Assembly: GCA_905339155.1 (NCBI GenBank)
Contig: CAJPFJ010000015.1
Coordinates: 62,001-126,000 of the forward strand
Direction of reading: 5' to 3'
DNA length: 64,000 nt
From: Methanosarcinales archaeon
GTDB lineage: Archaea; Halobacteriota; Methanosarcinia; Methanosarcinales; Methanoperedenaceae
Shown here: positions 53,331-62,097 of the stretch, piece after piece
Position numbering within the stretch: position 1 is the first letter of the stretch
Layout: the number at the start of each line of letters is the position of its first letter
Translations under genes and position numbers: made by a program
The notes under the pieces: generated by a model
What the model saw: only the letters and a program-made list of their open reading frames with translations
Databases searched by the model: none
Told to the model about the DNA's origin: nothing

Positions 53331-54254
53331 ATGTCAACTGAACTCACACACCACAGTATTCATATCCCAAAATGGAAAAAAGATGAAATTGAGGATATAA
53401 AAAGACTTATTACTACCCATTCTTCAGTTGGGATTGTAGGAGTTACTGGAATTCCATCAAACCAGCTTCAACTTATGAGGAAGAGCCTGCGCGGTATTGC
53501 GGATCTCAAGATGTGCAGGAATTCTCTTATTGACCGTGCACTTGCTGAATCATCCGATGAGGTTAAGCAGATAAACAAGTATGTTGAAGACCAGACAGCG
53601 TTATTATTTACTAACGAGAATCCTTTCAAACTCTTTAAGATCCTGGATAAAGGAAAGACCTCTGCGCCCATAAAAGCCGGAGCTACCTCGCCAAAGGATA
53701 TAGTAGTCGAAAAAGGACCAACTTCTTTCCCACCAGGCCCGATCGTGGGAGAATTGACAGCAGCAGGAATCTCGGCCGGTATCGAAGGTGGAAAAGTCGT
53801 TATCCGCCAGACAAAGACCGTTGCCAAAAAAGGCGATGTCGTTGATGCAAAGCTTGCATCTATCCTTTCACGCCTTGAAATACACCCAATGGAATTGGGG
53901 CTTGACCTTCGTGCTGTTTATGAAAATGGCATGATATATGAGTCAAAGATCTTGTCGGTCGATGAGACCACTTATACAAATAATCTGACGTTGGCGGTCC
54001 AACATGCATTCAATTTGTCAGTCAACTCAGCTTATCCGGCTAAAGCAACTATCAGCACACTGCTCACAAAGGCAGCGTCCCAGGCAAGGAATCTTGCAAT
54101 AAATGCTGAAATCATAATGCCGGAAATCATCGATGTACTGCTTGGAAAAGCAAATGCGCAGATGATATCTATTGCAAAATTGGCTCTGGCAAAAGACGCT
54201 AACTCTGTAGGCAACAAAATAAAGGAACGGTTAAATTCAATAAAAGGTGATTAA
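53331..54254 (+). CDS. rpl10: Ribosomal protein uL10 (P0)
   Basis: 307 residues, archaeal-type L10. The rRNA-binding part holds [20 protein letters not shown] and [14 protein letters not shown]; a long C-terminal helix region binds L12 dimers. It organises the ribosomal stalk that recruits elongation factors. The terminal charged DDMGFGLFD-like tail typical of some archaeal P0 proteins is not seen; the protein ends [11 protein letters not shown]. It lies between rpl1 and rpl12 with one-base gaps, transcribed together. Confidence 0.95.
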   Translation: MSTELTHHSIHIPKWKKDEIEDIKRLITTHSSVGIVGVTGIPSNQLQLMRKSLRGIADLKMCRNSLIDRALAESSDEVKQINKYVEDQTALLFTNENPFKLFKILDKGKTSAPIKAGATSPKDIVVEKGPTSFPPGPIVGELTAAGISAGIEGGKVVIRQTKTVAKKGDVVDAKLASILSRLEIHPMELGLDLRAVYENGMIYESKILSVDETTYTNNLTLAVQHAFNLSVNSAYPAKATISTLLTKAASQARNLAINAEIIMPEIIDVLLGKANAQMISIAKLALAKDANSVGNKIKERLNSIKGD

Positions 54255-54255
54255 A

Positions 54256-54576
54256 ATGGAATACGTATATGCAGCGCTATTATTACACAGCGCAGGAAAG
54301 AAAGTATCTGAAGAAGGAATAACTGCTGTTATCAAAGCAGCAGGTATTGAGGTTGATGCAGTAAGGGCAAAAGCACTCGTTTCAGCCCTTGATGGAGTCA
54401 ATATCGAAGAGGCCATTGCAAAGGCAGCATTTGCAGCCCCGGCAGCAGCAGCAGCTCCAGCAGCAGCAGCAGCGGCAGCCCCGGCAGCAGCAGCAGCAGC
54501 TCCAGCAGCAGATGAAAAATCCAAAGAGAAAGCTGAAGAAAGCGGAATGGAAGGCCTCGGTGCCTTGTTCGGTTAA
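54256..54576 (+). CDS. rpl12: Ribosomal protein P1 (archaeal L12)
   Basis: 106 residues from ATG 54256. The helical dimerisation domain is [20 protein letters not shown] and INEAIAK-like [14 protein letters not shown], followed by an Ala-rich linker and a charged end [13 protein letters not shown] that binds elongation factors. The repeated GCA/GCC codons of the linker give a GCAGCA tract. It starts one base after the rpl10 stop. A strong terminator follows at once. Confidence 0.95.
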   Translation: MEYVYAALLLHSAGKKVSEEGITAVIKAAGIEVDAVRAKALVSALDGVNIEEAIAKAAFAAPAAAAAPAAAAAAAPAAAAAAPAADEKSKEKAEESGMEGLGALFG

Positions 54577-54620
54577 GAAGAATTCAGATTCTTCTTAAAT
54601 TTTTTTCTTTTTTTTCGTTT
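54573..54620 (+). terminator. Hairpin plus T-run ending the ribosomal stalk operon
   Basis: TTAAGAAGAAT (54573-54583) and ATTCTTCTTAA (54588-54598) form a perfect 11-base stem with loop TCAG, followed by T-rich sequence up to about 54620. It overlaps the rpl12 stop codon. Confidence 0.8.
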
Positions 54621-54687
54621 AAATTTAAAGTCAGGAATCGTTTATCTATTAATAAAAAATATAAAAGTAAATGCCATTGCATCTACT

Positions 54688-54963
54688 TTAAATGGAATCC
54701 ACTAAGGAAATTTCCATATTCATATCATTAAACGTTGTATCTAATGCAGAAAGGTTGCTTTCTGTCCCAAAAAGGTCCTCTGGTGTAACTGCTGGAGAAG
54801 ATCCTGATGCTGCGGGAGTTAGAACTGCTCCGGGTGTAACCACTGCTTCACCGGGTGAAACCGATGTCTGGGCAGGAGTCTTTGTCCCAGCCAGGTTCTT
54901 ATCCACGCAACCTGAAGTTGAAGCTGCTATCATCAGCACTATTAAGACATAAATCCATTTCAT
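54688..54963 (-). CDS. Small lipoprotein-like secreted protein
   Basis: 91 residues with a signal peptide and a lipobox-like ISTSGC-type site (MIAASTSGCVDKN, Cys about residue 19), then a Thr/Pro/Ala-rich stretch and an acidic end. GGAGAATAAAAT precedes the ATG at 54963. The gene begins three bases after the stop of the coiled-coil secreted protein gene on the same strand, so both are probably made together. Function unknown; a surface role is inferred. Confidence 0.65.
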   Translation of the reverse strand: MKWIYVLIVLMIAASTSGCVDKNLAGTKTPAQTSVSPGEAVVTPGAVLTPAASGSSPAVTPEDLFGTESNLSALDTTFNDMNMEISLVDSI

Positions 54964-54966
54964 ATT

Positions 54967-55929
54967 TTATTCTCCTGGTGTCAGGGTAGCGGTACTTCCA
55001 CCATTTACTTCCAGTTCACCTTTCTCGCCCACTTTCACATTTCTTCCAACCAGTTTCCTGAATTCTTTGCCGAATTCTATCAATTGTTTGCTGGCCTCTT
55101 TTAATTTCTTGATAGTATCTCTTTGTAGTTCATTTGCCTTATTTAAGAAAGTTCTGGCATCCTTTTCATTCGTTACGGTGCCATCTTGTGCAAATCCGGA
55201 ATGAGTTGCAAATAAAGCCAGTGTTTGTGCTTGAATATCTCTGGCTTCTGTAACCTTGATCTTGAATTCTGCTGCATCAGCCTCAAGTTTTGTCGTATCT
55301 GTGCCATTAGCTTTCAATTTTACAATAGCGGTATCCACTTTTGCTGAAACATTATCCGCCTGGTTTATGAAATTGTCGATCCTGTGGTTTAGCACTATTC
55401 CCATGAAATAACGTGTTTCAAGATTTATCTTAACGACAATTCCTGCCAGTTCTTTATGGGCATCCCTGATTTCCTCGATAGTAGCTGCCCCGCTGACTTT
55501 TCCTTTCAACTGTTCAAGCTGGGCTGTATGTGCATCGATGATCTTAATCGCATCAGTGGCCGATATTCCTTTATTTTCAGGATTATCGAGCCTGTTCTTC
55601 ATGACCTGAAGTTGTGCTTGGGTATGGTTTATTGCCTTAAGGATATAGTTCCTGGCCTTTTCCATTAAGTCTTCATTTGATCTGTTATTTGATTTATTAT
55701 CTCTTACATTCTTGAATCGCTTGTTAGCTTCCTCAAAGAGTTTTTTTGCATCTTCAAATTGATTTCTTGTATTGTCGTACTTTTCCTTTTGTATCTGGTA
55801 TTGTTCTTTTGTTTTTTCATACTGTTCTTTTGCCATTGCCTGTGATGCAACAGTTCCTGAGAATAAGCTCAGGATGAACAGCGCCATGATCAGGGGTGTT
55901 AATATCCTGGATATATTTGTGGATTTCAT
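54967..55929 (-). CDS. Secreted coiled-coil protein
   Basis: 320 residues. A signal peptide (ISRILTPLIMALFILSLFSG) ending near VASQA is followed by a long charged coiled coil (AKEQYEKTKEQYQIQKEKYD) and further helical segments with repeated Lys, Glu and Asn. The C-terminal end GELEVNGGSTATLTPGE is not a membrane anchor. GGAGGAAATAAT lies right before the ATG at 55929. Probably a structural surface protein with no enzyme motif seen. It forms a two-gene unit with the lipoprotein-like gene. Confidence 0.65.
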   Translation of the reverse strand: MKSTNISRILTPLIMALFILSLFSGTVASQAMAKEQYEKTKEQYQIQKEKYDNTRNQFEDAKKLFEEANKRFKNVRDNKSNNRSNEDLMEKARNYILKAINHTQAQLQVMKNRLDNPENKGISATDAIKIIDAHTAQLEQLKGKVSGAATIEEIRDAHKELAGIVVKINLETRYFMGIVLNHRIDNFINQADNVSAKVDTAIVKLKANGTDTTKLEADAAEFKIKVTEARDIQAQTLALFATHSGFAQDGTVTNEKDARTFLNKANELQRDTIKKLKEASKQLIEFGKEFRKLVGRNVKVGEKGELEVNGGSTATLTPGE

Positions 55930-56123
55930 ATTATTTCCTCCTTCATTCTTGCAATCGCATTCGCGATCGCATACCCAATACTATAATGACGGATTAGATA
56001 AATATACTTTTATGTGATTAAAAAATTAAGTTTTCTTATCCTTAATAATTCTTTACAAAACATTATAAACGCTTTTTTAGCTTTATAATAAACTATATAT
56101 ACCATATTTTAAAATTAGAATGT

Positions 56124-56888
56124 GTGTTCACCAAAAGACGAATTATCATAATGATAATTTTAGTTATCAGCCTGGTATTTAGCGCCCAGGCTGCAAAGGT
56201 GTACGGCACGATATATGAATGGTCTGAACTTGAGAAGCCGCTTAAGAATGCAATAGTTGAAGTAGGAGAAAATTCCACCAGGGTGCAATACAAGGTTTCC
56301 GGCGATGGGACGTATTTTTTTGATGTTTCCCCTGGAAATTATATTATCAAAGCTAAATATTATAGCAATAATATTCTGGAAATGTCTGGTGAAGAGAAGC
56401 TCTTGGTATCAAATCCTGATGATTCAAAGAACCTTGACCTTATCCTGTTTCCACCTATTGATTCGGAATATGAGTATTTCGGGGATATAAACCTGACCCG
56501 CGAATTAGATACAAAACAGGCGGACTACACAAATTACATCATTATTTTTCTTGTTGCTTTAATTATTATTTCGATTATTAGTTTCTTTATATGGACTAAA
56601 AAAAGGAAGAAAGCCATTTCAAAAACTGATGAACCTGTTTCTTTGCCTCCCGAAAAGTCAGGCGAAAAAGAAGAAAGAAAAAATATAGAACTTCCGGATG
56701 ACCTCAAGGAATTATATGATATAATATTAAAAAAAGGCGGAAGAACAACTCAAAAGGACATAAGAAAAGAAGTGATATATGGTGAAGCAAAGGTCAGCCT
56801 CATGATCGCCGACCTTGAAGACAGGGGGCTGATCAAGAAGATCAAAAAAGGACGTTCGAATATAATTATTGCCGAGATAAAAAAATAG
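56124..56888 (+). CDS. Membrane-tethered transcriptional regulator (COG2512-like)
   Basis: 254 residues from GTG 56124; ATG 56151 is possible. An N-terminal signal-anchor (IIIMIILVISLVFSAQAAKV) leads to a carboxypeptidase-regulatory-like beta domain outside (KVYGTIYEWSELEKPLKNAI), then a membrane helix (YIIIFLVALIIISIISFFIW), a basic and acidic linker, and a cytoplasmic winged helix (LPDDLKELYDIILKKGGRTT, then LMIADLEDRGLIKKIKKGRS). This matches archaeal membrane-associated regulators that couple an outside signal to DNA binding. Targets are unknown; the genes next to it are secreted proteins (divergent) and purP. Confidence 0.8.
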   Translation: MFTKRRIIIMIILVISLVFSAQAAKVYGTIYEWSELEKPLKNAIVEVGENSTRVQYKVSGDGTYFFDVSPGNYIIKAKYYSNNILEMSGEEKLLVSNPDDSKNLDLILFPPIDSEYEYFGDINLTRELDTKQADYTNYIIIFLVALIIISIISFFIWTKKRKKAISKTDEPVSLPPEKSGEKEERKNIELPDDLKELYDIILKKGGRTTQKDIRKEVIYGEAKVSLMIADLEDRGLIKKIKKGRSNIIIAEIKK

Positions 56889-56946
56889 GCACAAAGTTAT
56901 CTTAAAAAACGCAACATTCATGGACTTTTAGAACTTACAGGTGCAT

Positions 56947-58101
56947 ATGATAGAAAGGAAGGAAATAACCGACGTACTATGCGAATACGATATTAGTGAA
57001 ACAACGATAGGTGTACTTGCATCACATTCGGCGCTGGACGTATGCGATGGGGCAGCCGAAGAGGGTTTCAGGACCTACGCAGTATGTGAGAAAGGACGGG
57101 AAAAGACCTATACGCAATATTTTAAGGCCCAAAGAAAAAATGGTGATCTCGTCAGGGGAATAGTTGATAGCGCTGATGTTTATTCTAAATTCAATGAGAT
57201 AATGAAACCGCAGAACCAGAAAAAGATGAGGGAGAAAAATACTATTTTCATTCCCAACCGCTCTTTTACTTCATATTGCGCGATAGATGAAATTGAAAAT
57301 AATTTCAAAGTTCCAATGTTCGGAAGCCGAAATCTACTTCGAAGCGAAGAAAGAGGAGAAGAACGGGATTATTACTGGATTCTTGAAAAAGCAGGACTTC
57401 CATATCCTGAAAAAATTGCAAATCCAGAGGATATAGACGGCCTTGTTATGGTGAAATTGCCCCATGCTGTTAAGAAATTGGAAAGAGGTTTCTTCACGGC
57501 AGCATCTTTTGATGAATATAAGAAAAAATCAGAAGCCTTCCTGAAACAGGGGATCATCACAAAAGAAGCGCTTGCTGGGGCCCGAATAGAGAAATATGTC
57601 ATCGGGCCTGTATTTAATCTTGATATGTTCTATTCACCACTTGAAGAAAAGATGAGCAGGGTCGAGCTTCTCGGTATTGATTGGCGATTTGAGACAAGTC
57701 TTGACGGACACGTTCGGCTACCTGCTCCCCAGCAGATATCCCTTAACGAACGGCAGCTTACCCCCGAATATACCGTATGCGGCCATAATTCCGCAACCCT
57801 TCGTGAATCATTGCTGGAGGATGCATTTGAACTGGCTGAGAAATACGTCAAAGCAACCCAGAAATATTATGAACCAGGGATCATTGGACCTTTTTGCCTT
57901 CAGACATGCGTTGACAAAGACCTGAATTTCTATGTTTATGACGTTGCGCCGCGCGTTGGCGGAGGGACAAATGTTCATGTCTCGGTAGGGCATCCTTATG
58001 GTAACACGCTCTGGCGCAAGCCCATGAGCACGGGAAGGAGAATGGCAATGGAAATCAGATGCGCGATAGAACAGGAAAGACTGGAAGAAATTTTGACCTG
58101 A
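56947..58101 (+). CDS. purP: PurP: formate-dependent FAICAR synthetase (ATP-grasp)
   Basis: 384 residues from ATG 56947 (a GTG two codons upstream is possible). It opens EITDVLCEYDISETTIGVLA with SHSALDVCDGAAEEGFRTYA, typical of PurP. ATP-grasp parts include VMVKLPHAVKKLERGFFTAA and the C-terminal YVYDVAPRVGGGTNVHVSVG. It forms FAICAR from AICAR, formate and ATP in archaeal purine synthesis, replacing bacterial PurH. The neighbouring genes are not purine genes. Confidence 0.9.
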   Translation: MIERKEITDVLCEYDISETTIGVLASHSALDVCDGAAEEGFRTYAVCEKGREKTYTQYFKAQRKNGDLVRGIVDSADVYSKFNEIMKPQNQKKMREKNTIFIPNRSFTSYCAIDEIENNFKVPMFGSRNLLRSEERGEERDYYWILEKAGLPYPEKIANPEDIDGLVMVKLPHAVKKLERGFFTAASFDEYKKKSEAFLKQGIITKEALAGARIEKYVIGPVFNLDMFYSPLEEKMSRVELLGIDWRFETSLDGHVRLPAPQQISLNERQLTPEYTVCGHNSATLRESLLEDAFELAEKYVKATQKYYEPGIIGPFCLQTCVDKDLNFYVYDVAPRVGGGTNVHVSVGHPYGNTLWRKPMSTGRRMAMEIRCAIEQERLEEILT

Positions 58102-58161
58102 TACTATTTGAATATTGAATGACAAAAGAACTATCTAATAGATAAAGAAGGAGAGAAAAAC

Positions 58162-59532
58162 ATTAAATCCATAATACTCGCAGGAGGTTCAGGCACACGC
58201 CTGTGGCCTTTGAGCAGGGAGCAATATCCAAAGCAGTTCTTGAAACTTGAAAAAACATCGCTTTTCCAGAATACTGTGTTGCGATGCCTTAAATTATCTG
58301 ATCCTCCGGAGATATTTGTTGTTACCAATGAAACCCAGAAGTTTTTTGTTTCAGGACAAATGGAAGAACTCGGTATTGATATTCCCGGAGAAAATATATT
58401 AATTGAACCCCAGGGAAAGAATACGCTTCCAGCAATATGTTTCGGGATGAATGAAATAAAAAAGCAATATGGCAAGTGTGCTGTGGGTGTTTTCCCTTCT
58501 GACCATATCCTTGATGTAGCAGCCATGGAACAAATTAAAAGCGCAGAAAAATTGTGTTCTGAATATCTTGTGACTTTCGGGATCACACCTTCTTCTCCTC
58601 ATACGGGTTATGGTTACATAAAACCGGGAAAGAAATTAGAAATAGGTTCAAAAGTCCTTGAATTCAGGGAAAAACCCGGATTAGAGGCCGCAAAAAAATA
58701 CATACAGGAAAAATGTCTCTGGAACAGCGGCATGTTCATGTTCGACACAGGAGTTTTCTTCAAGGAACTTAAAAAACATACACCCGTAATCCTGGCAGCT
58801 TTCACGAATGGAAAGAATACCGAACAAATTTACAGTGAACTTCCATCCATTTCGATTGACTACGGCATAATGGAAAAATCAGATAAAGTGGCTGTTGTTA
58901 GGCTTGAATATAAATGGAGCGACCTTGGTGACTTTGATTCCATATTCCAGGAAAAGGACAGGGATGATTCAGGAAATGCAGTTTATAATTGTGATGACCT
59001 ATCCTTAAATTCCACTGAAAATTTAATATATTCACGAAAAGGCAAAGCAGTATCCCTGATAGATGTGAATGATATGGTTGTGGTAGATACTCCTGATGCT
59101 CTCCTTGTTTGCCCCAGGAAATCCTGCCAGAAAGTCAAAGAGATCGTGACTTCACTAAAGAAAGAAAATAATGAAAAGGCGTTATTTCACAGGACCGTAT
59201 ACAGGCCATGGGGCTCATATACCACCATGGAAGAGTCAGAAAGACACAAAATCAAGAATATTACGGTAACACCAGGAAAGAAACTCAGTCTTCAGCTTCA
59301 CAATCACCGCAGCGAACACTGGGTAGTTGTCAAAGGAATGGCATGGATCCAGGTTGATGATAAGGAATTTTATTTACGCCAGGGAGAAAGTACTTACATC
59401 AAGGCAGGAATAAAACACCGGTTATCAAATCCCGGAACAATACCGCTTGAAATTATCGAAGTGCAGCTTGGTGATTATGTGGGAGAAGATGATATTGAAA
59501 GATTTAAGGATGATTTTGGAAGGATTAAGTGA
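58162..59532 (+). CDS. manC: Mannose-1-phosphate guanylyltransferase / mannose-6-phosphate isomerase
   Basis: The nucleotide-binding start of the family, IILAGGSGTRLWPLSREQYP, begins before the first usable standard start at 58210, so the gene must start further up. Reading back gives IKSIILAGG with an ATT at 58162 where ATG is expected, and AAGGAGA at a normal distance upstream. With this start the protein has 456 residues, the normal length. The C-terminal cupin domain has VYRPWGSYTTMEESERHKIK and KKLSLQLHNHRSEHWVVVKG for isomerase activity. It makes GDP-mannose for glycans. A non-standard ATT start or a mutated ATG are both possible. Confidence 0.85.
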   Translation: MKSIILAGGSGTRLWPLSREQYPKQFLKLEKTSLFQNTVLRCLKLSDPPEIFVVTNETQKFFVSGQMEELGIDIPGENILIEPQGKNTLPAICFGMNEIKKQYGKCAVGVFPSDHILDVAAMEQIKSAEKLCSEYLVTFGITPSSPHTGYGYIKPGKKLEIGSKVLEFREKPGLEAAKKYIQEKCLWNSGMFMFDTGVFFKELKKHTPVILAAFTNGKNTEQIYSELPSISIDYGIMEKSDKVAVVRLEYKWSDLGDFDSIFQEKDRDDSGNAVYNCDDLSLNSTENLIYSRKGKAVSLIDVNDMVVVDTPDALLVCPRKSCQKVKEIVTSLKKENNEKALFHRTVYRPWGSYTTMEESERHKIKNITVTPGKKLSLQLHNHRSEHWVVVKGMAWIQVDDKEFYLRQGESTYIKAGIKHRLSNPGTIPLEIIEVQLGDYVGEDDIERFKDDFGRIK

Positions 59533-59553
59533 ATCCTGAAGGGATCTTTTGAC

Positions 59554-59799
59554 CTACCAAGACACCACTTTATCATATTCAAATAGCATCTGAGCTATTC
59601 TCTTAAAATCCACACATTCATGCTTTGTGACACCTCTTACCCGGGCATCCGCTACACAGGCAAATACTTGAATGTCGGGATTCGCGTAAACTGCATCATG
59701 TAATAAAAGAACTGCCACTTCATGCTCCCTGCCCTGGACTTCTGCAATTTCAAGGGGTGTGGCATCATTCGGATTTCTGATAATATGTAGTATCTTCAT
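59554..59799 (-). CDS. DsrH/TusB-like sulfur relay protein
   Basis: 81 residues, MKILHIIRNPNDATPLEIAE then VAVLLLHDAVYANPDIQVFA, with one cysteine in FACVADARVRG at the position of the sulfur-carrying Cys in this family. It is the last gene of a five-gene unit and starts two bases after its neighbour. DsrE/F/H-type proteins pass persulfide sulfur along a relay. The usual heterohexamer partners are both present. Confidence 0.72.
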   Translation of the reverse strand: MKILHIIRNPNDATPLEIAEVQGREHEVAVLLLHDAVYANPDIQVFACVADARVRGVTKHECVDFKRIAQMLFEYDKVVSW

Positions 59800-59801
59800 A
59801 A

Positions 59802-60146
59802 TTAAAATGGAATAACAATGTCTGATTCGTTAATTGTTCGGATTATCTCTTCGCGGTCAACAGGATTTATATTCTCAATCACTCCATGGATCCCTCTTTT
59901 TTCCAGCGAAGTTTTATCCGCAAGCATCCTGCATTTGAGCATATTGAGCGCCCCGAATTCCCTTACAGGAGGAGGAACATTGATCAGTTCGGGTTTTGTG
60001 GGAGTTGCTGTATAAACTCCGTCGTCTATGAATATTACTGTGACCTTATCCTCTCGAAGAGTCAATCCCACGCTCATGCGCAGCGCTTCGGCATTTTTTC
60101 GTGTGTTAAAAGGAAGGTTTCTTACAATCACTACAATATTTTTCAT
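59802..60146 (-). CDS. DsrF/TusC-like sulfur relay protein
   Basis: 114 residues of the DsrE/F fold: MKNIVVIVRNLPFNTRKNAE then VTVIFIDDGVYTATPTKPEL and MLKCRMLADK. It is the fourth gene of the sulfur-relay unit, three bases after the DsrE-like gene. Probably part of a complex with the DsrE- and DsrH-like proteins. Assignment to DsrF versus DsrE rests on its position and the absence of the DsrE-type Cys. Confidence 0.72.
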   Translation of the reverse strand: MKNIVVIVRNLPFNTRKNAEALRMSVGLTLREDKVTVIFIDDGVYTATPTKPELINVPPPVREFGALNMLKCRMLADKTSLEKRGIHGVIENINPVDREEIIRTINESDIVIPF

Positions 60147-60149
60147 AAT

Positions 60150-60452
60150 TCACCCGAACGATATGAACCTGTCAACATCACTTGCGATACATGCATGGTC
60201 GTACTGGCTTCCGAATAATATGCCATTCACTTTAGCGATTTTTCTTTGTTCTGCATTAAATGCGCAAATTGCTATTTCAACGCCTTTGTCCACCAATTCT
60301 GCAAATTCTTTTTTATTCACATTATAAACGCCATCATACATCAGGAAAATCGATACATCATGACCTTCTTCCCTTGCAGCTTTGCTTATTTCAATAACAG
60401 TATTGGTATTCTCATTCTCAGGGCTGGTGGTCAGGAGTATCCCGAGTTTCAT
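60150..60452 (-). CDS. DsrE/TusD-like sulfur relay protein
   Basis: 100 residues, MKLGILLTTSPENENTNTVI then DVSIFLMYDGVYNVNKKEFA, with the sulfur-transfer cysteine in EIAICAFNAEQRKI (about residue 69), the position of the active Cys of DsrE/TusD. Its start overlaps the TusA-like gene by four bases (ATGA). It would take sulfur from TusA and pass it on. Confidence 0.78.
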   Translation of the reverse strand: MKLGILLTTSPENENTNTVIEISKAAREEGHDVSIFLMYDGVYNVNKKEFAELVDKGVEIAICAFNAEQRKIAKVNGILFGSQYDHACIASDVDRFISFG

Positions 60453-60673
60453 GCTTTGCGTATCCTTACTTTCCAGAGATGATCATTTGTTTGCTCTATC
60501 CCCATTATTTTATGGCCCTCATTTTTCAGGCTTCGCGGGACATTCTCAACAGCCGGGGCATGGTCAAAAAACACGACCAGTTCTTCGCCGCTTTCTACTT
60601 CTTCAAGTTTTAGTTTTGTTTTTACGAAGGTGTAAGGGCAAACCTCACCTTTCAGGTCAAGTTCAATTGTCAT
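60449..60673 (-). CDS. tusA: TusA-like sulfur carrier protein
   Basis: 74 residues, MTIELDLKGEVCPYTFVKTK with the sulfur-carrying Cys at about residue 12. The usual CPxP motif reads CPYT here, a change in the last position. A two-layer alpha/beta fold is expected. It follows the E1-like gene by six bases and overlaps the DsrE-like gene. It likely accepts persulfide from a cysteine desulfurase or rhodanese and feeds the DsrEFH-like proteins. Confidence 0.82.
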   Translation of the reverse strand: MTIELDLKGEVCPYTFVKTKLKLEEVESGEELVVFFDHAPAVENVPRSLKNEGHKIMGIEQTNDHLWKVRIRKA

Positions 60674-60679
60674 ATTATT

Positions 60680-61489
60680 TCACCATATTCTGCATGAATC
60701 CCCATATATCTCTTCCTGTATTGAGGTAATCTTTGGCACCTCACCGCAGATCGGGCAGTTCTTGTTCCATCTCATCTTGATCTCATCGAAAGTCATATTC
60801 AGCGCATCATAATAAATGAGGCGTCCCACAAGCAGTTCACCAATCCCGAGTAGATATTTCACAACTTCAGTTGCCTGTATTACACCGATGATGCCGGGCA
60901 GGACACCAAGGACGCCTGCTTCCTGGCAGCTTGGTACCATTCCAGGGGGAGGAGCATGTTCGAATAAGCATCGGTAGCACGGTCCTTTATGAGGAATAAT
61001 GGTTGTGACCTGTCCCTCGAACCGATATATACTGCCGTGAGATAACGGTTTATTTGTTATAACGCATGCATCGTTAACAAGATACCTGGTCGCAAAATTA
61101 TCAGAACCGTCAACTATCACGTCATATTCTTTAAAAAGATCGATAGCATTATTGGCATTCAGCCGTTCAATATAGGTTTTTACTTCAATATCCGGATTGA
61201 GATTGTTGATGAATTGTTTTGCAGATTCTGCTTTGGGCTTTCCCACATTGCCGCCGTGTATGACCTGTCTCTGAAGGTTGCTTAAATCCACGGTGTCATC
61301 ATCGATAATACCAAGAGTCCCGATGCCTGCAGCTGCAAGGTATTCTATTATCGGTGCGCCAAGACCCCCGGCTCCTATGCATAATACCTTTGATGAGAGC
61401 AGTTTTTTTTGTCCTTTTCCTCCCACTTCCGGTAGTATGATATGACGCGAGTATCTTCTTATTTGTTCTTCATTGAATCCGCCTAACAT
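60680..61489 (-). CDS. moeB: MoeB/ThiF-type E1-like adenylyltransferase
   Basis: 269 residues. The nucleotide-binding loop is CIGAGGLGAPIIEYLAAAGI, followed by DDDTVDLSNLQRQVIHGGNV, the catalytic Cys region VPSCQEAGVLGVLP (about residue 180) and two zinc CxxC pairs, CYRC and CPIC. It has no C-terminal rhodanese domain. It adenylates the C-terminal Gly-Gly of a ubiquitin-like sulfur carrier for molybdopterin, thiamine or tRNA thiolation. It is the first gene of the sulfur-relay unit; no ubiquitin-like partner is in the window. Confidence 0.85.
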   Translation of the reverse strand: MLGGFNEEQIRRYSRHIILPEVGGKGQKKLLSSKVLCIGAGGLGAPIIEYLAAAGIGTLGIIDDDTVDLSNLQRQVIHGGNVGKPKAESAKQFINNLNPDIEVKTYIERLNANNAIDLFKEYDVIVDGSDNFATRYLVNDACVITNKPLSHGSIYRFEGQVTTIIPHKGPCYRCLFEHAPPPGMVPSCQEAGVLGVLPGIIGVIQATEVVKYLLGIGELLVGRLIYYDALNMTFDEIKMRWNKNCPICGEVPKITSIQEEIYGDSCRIW

Positions 61490-61662
61490 TGTTTTATCAC
61501 CATATTATTACTGTGAGTACTATTTGTGCCTATGAAGTATTACTGGCATAAATAATTTTTGGTAATTTTCGTATCAAATGGCAGTTATTCTTCAATGAAT
61601 AGATTATTACTCTTGAACATCGTGTATTTATTGTCCTAAATTAAGAGGAGGCAGCAAAAAGT

Positions 61663-62097
61663 ATGGAAAATGGTGCTATCAATCCAAATCTGATCGGAAC
61701 AAAGATAAGCGAGATTCAACAGTCCTTAGAGAGATTGGGTGATATTTCTTCAAAAGGTAAAGAAGCCTTTTTGAACGAACCCAACCTGAGGGATTCTGCG
61801 AAGTACAGGTTAATTACTGCAATTGAAGCCGCAATATCCATTTGCAACCATATAGCTGCCAGAAAGTTTAAACGTGTTCCTGAGAGTTACTCAGATTGTT
61901 TTATGATTTTGCATGAACTGGGCGTTATATCTGGCGAACTTGCCGGAAAGTTAGGAGATATGGCACGTTTTCGTAATATGCTAGTGCATATCTATTGGGA
62001 AATTAATGATGAAAAAATCTATACTATTTTGAGTGATGAACTTGTTGACCTTGAGAATTATATTAAAGAAATAGCGAATTATATGGATAAAAAATGA
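61663..62097 (+). CDS. hepT: HepT-type HEPN ribonuclease (toxin)
   Basis: 144 residues of the DUF86/HepT family. The catalytic R-x4-H-x-Y motif is in MARFRNMLVHIYWEIND (about residue 108). The helical HEPN core includes YRLITAIEAAISICNHIAAR. HepT cuts RNA and is held inactive by its nucleotidyltransferase partner, which modifies the Tyr of the motif. The stop overlaps the MNT start by four bases (ATGA). AGAGGAGGC precedes the ATG. This pair, unlike the one at 29.4-30.2 kb, appears complete. Confidence 0.88.
   Translation: MENGAINPNLIGTKISEIQQSLERLGDISSKGKEAFLNEPNLRDSAKYRLITAIEAAISICNHIAARKFKRVPESYSDCFMILHELGVISGELAGKLGDMARFRNMLVHIYWEINDEKIYTILSDELVDLENYIKEIANYMDKK

Noticed and set aside
54389-54598. 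Gln-rich frame overlapping rpl12
   Set aside because: It is the GCAGCA alanine linker of rpl12 read in another phase.
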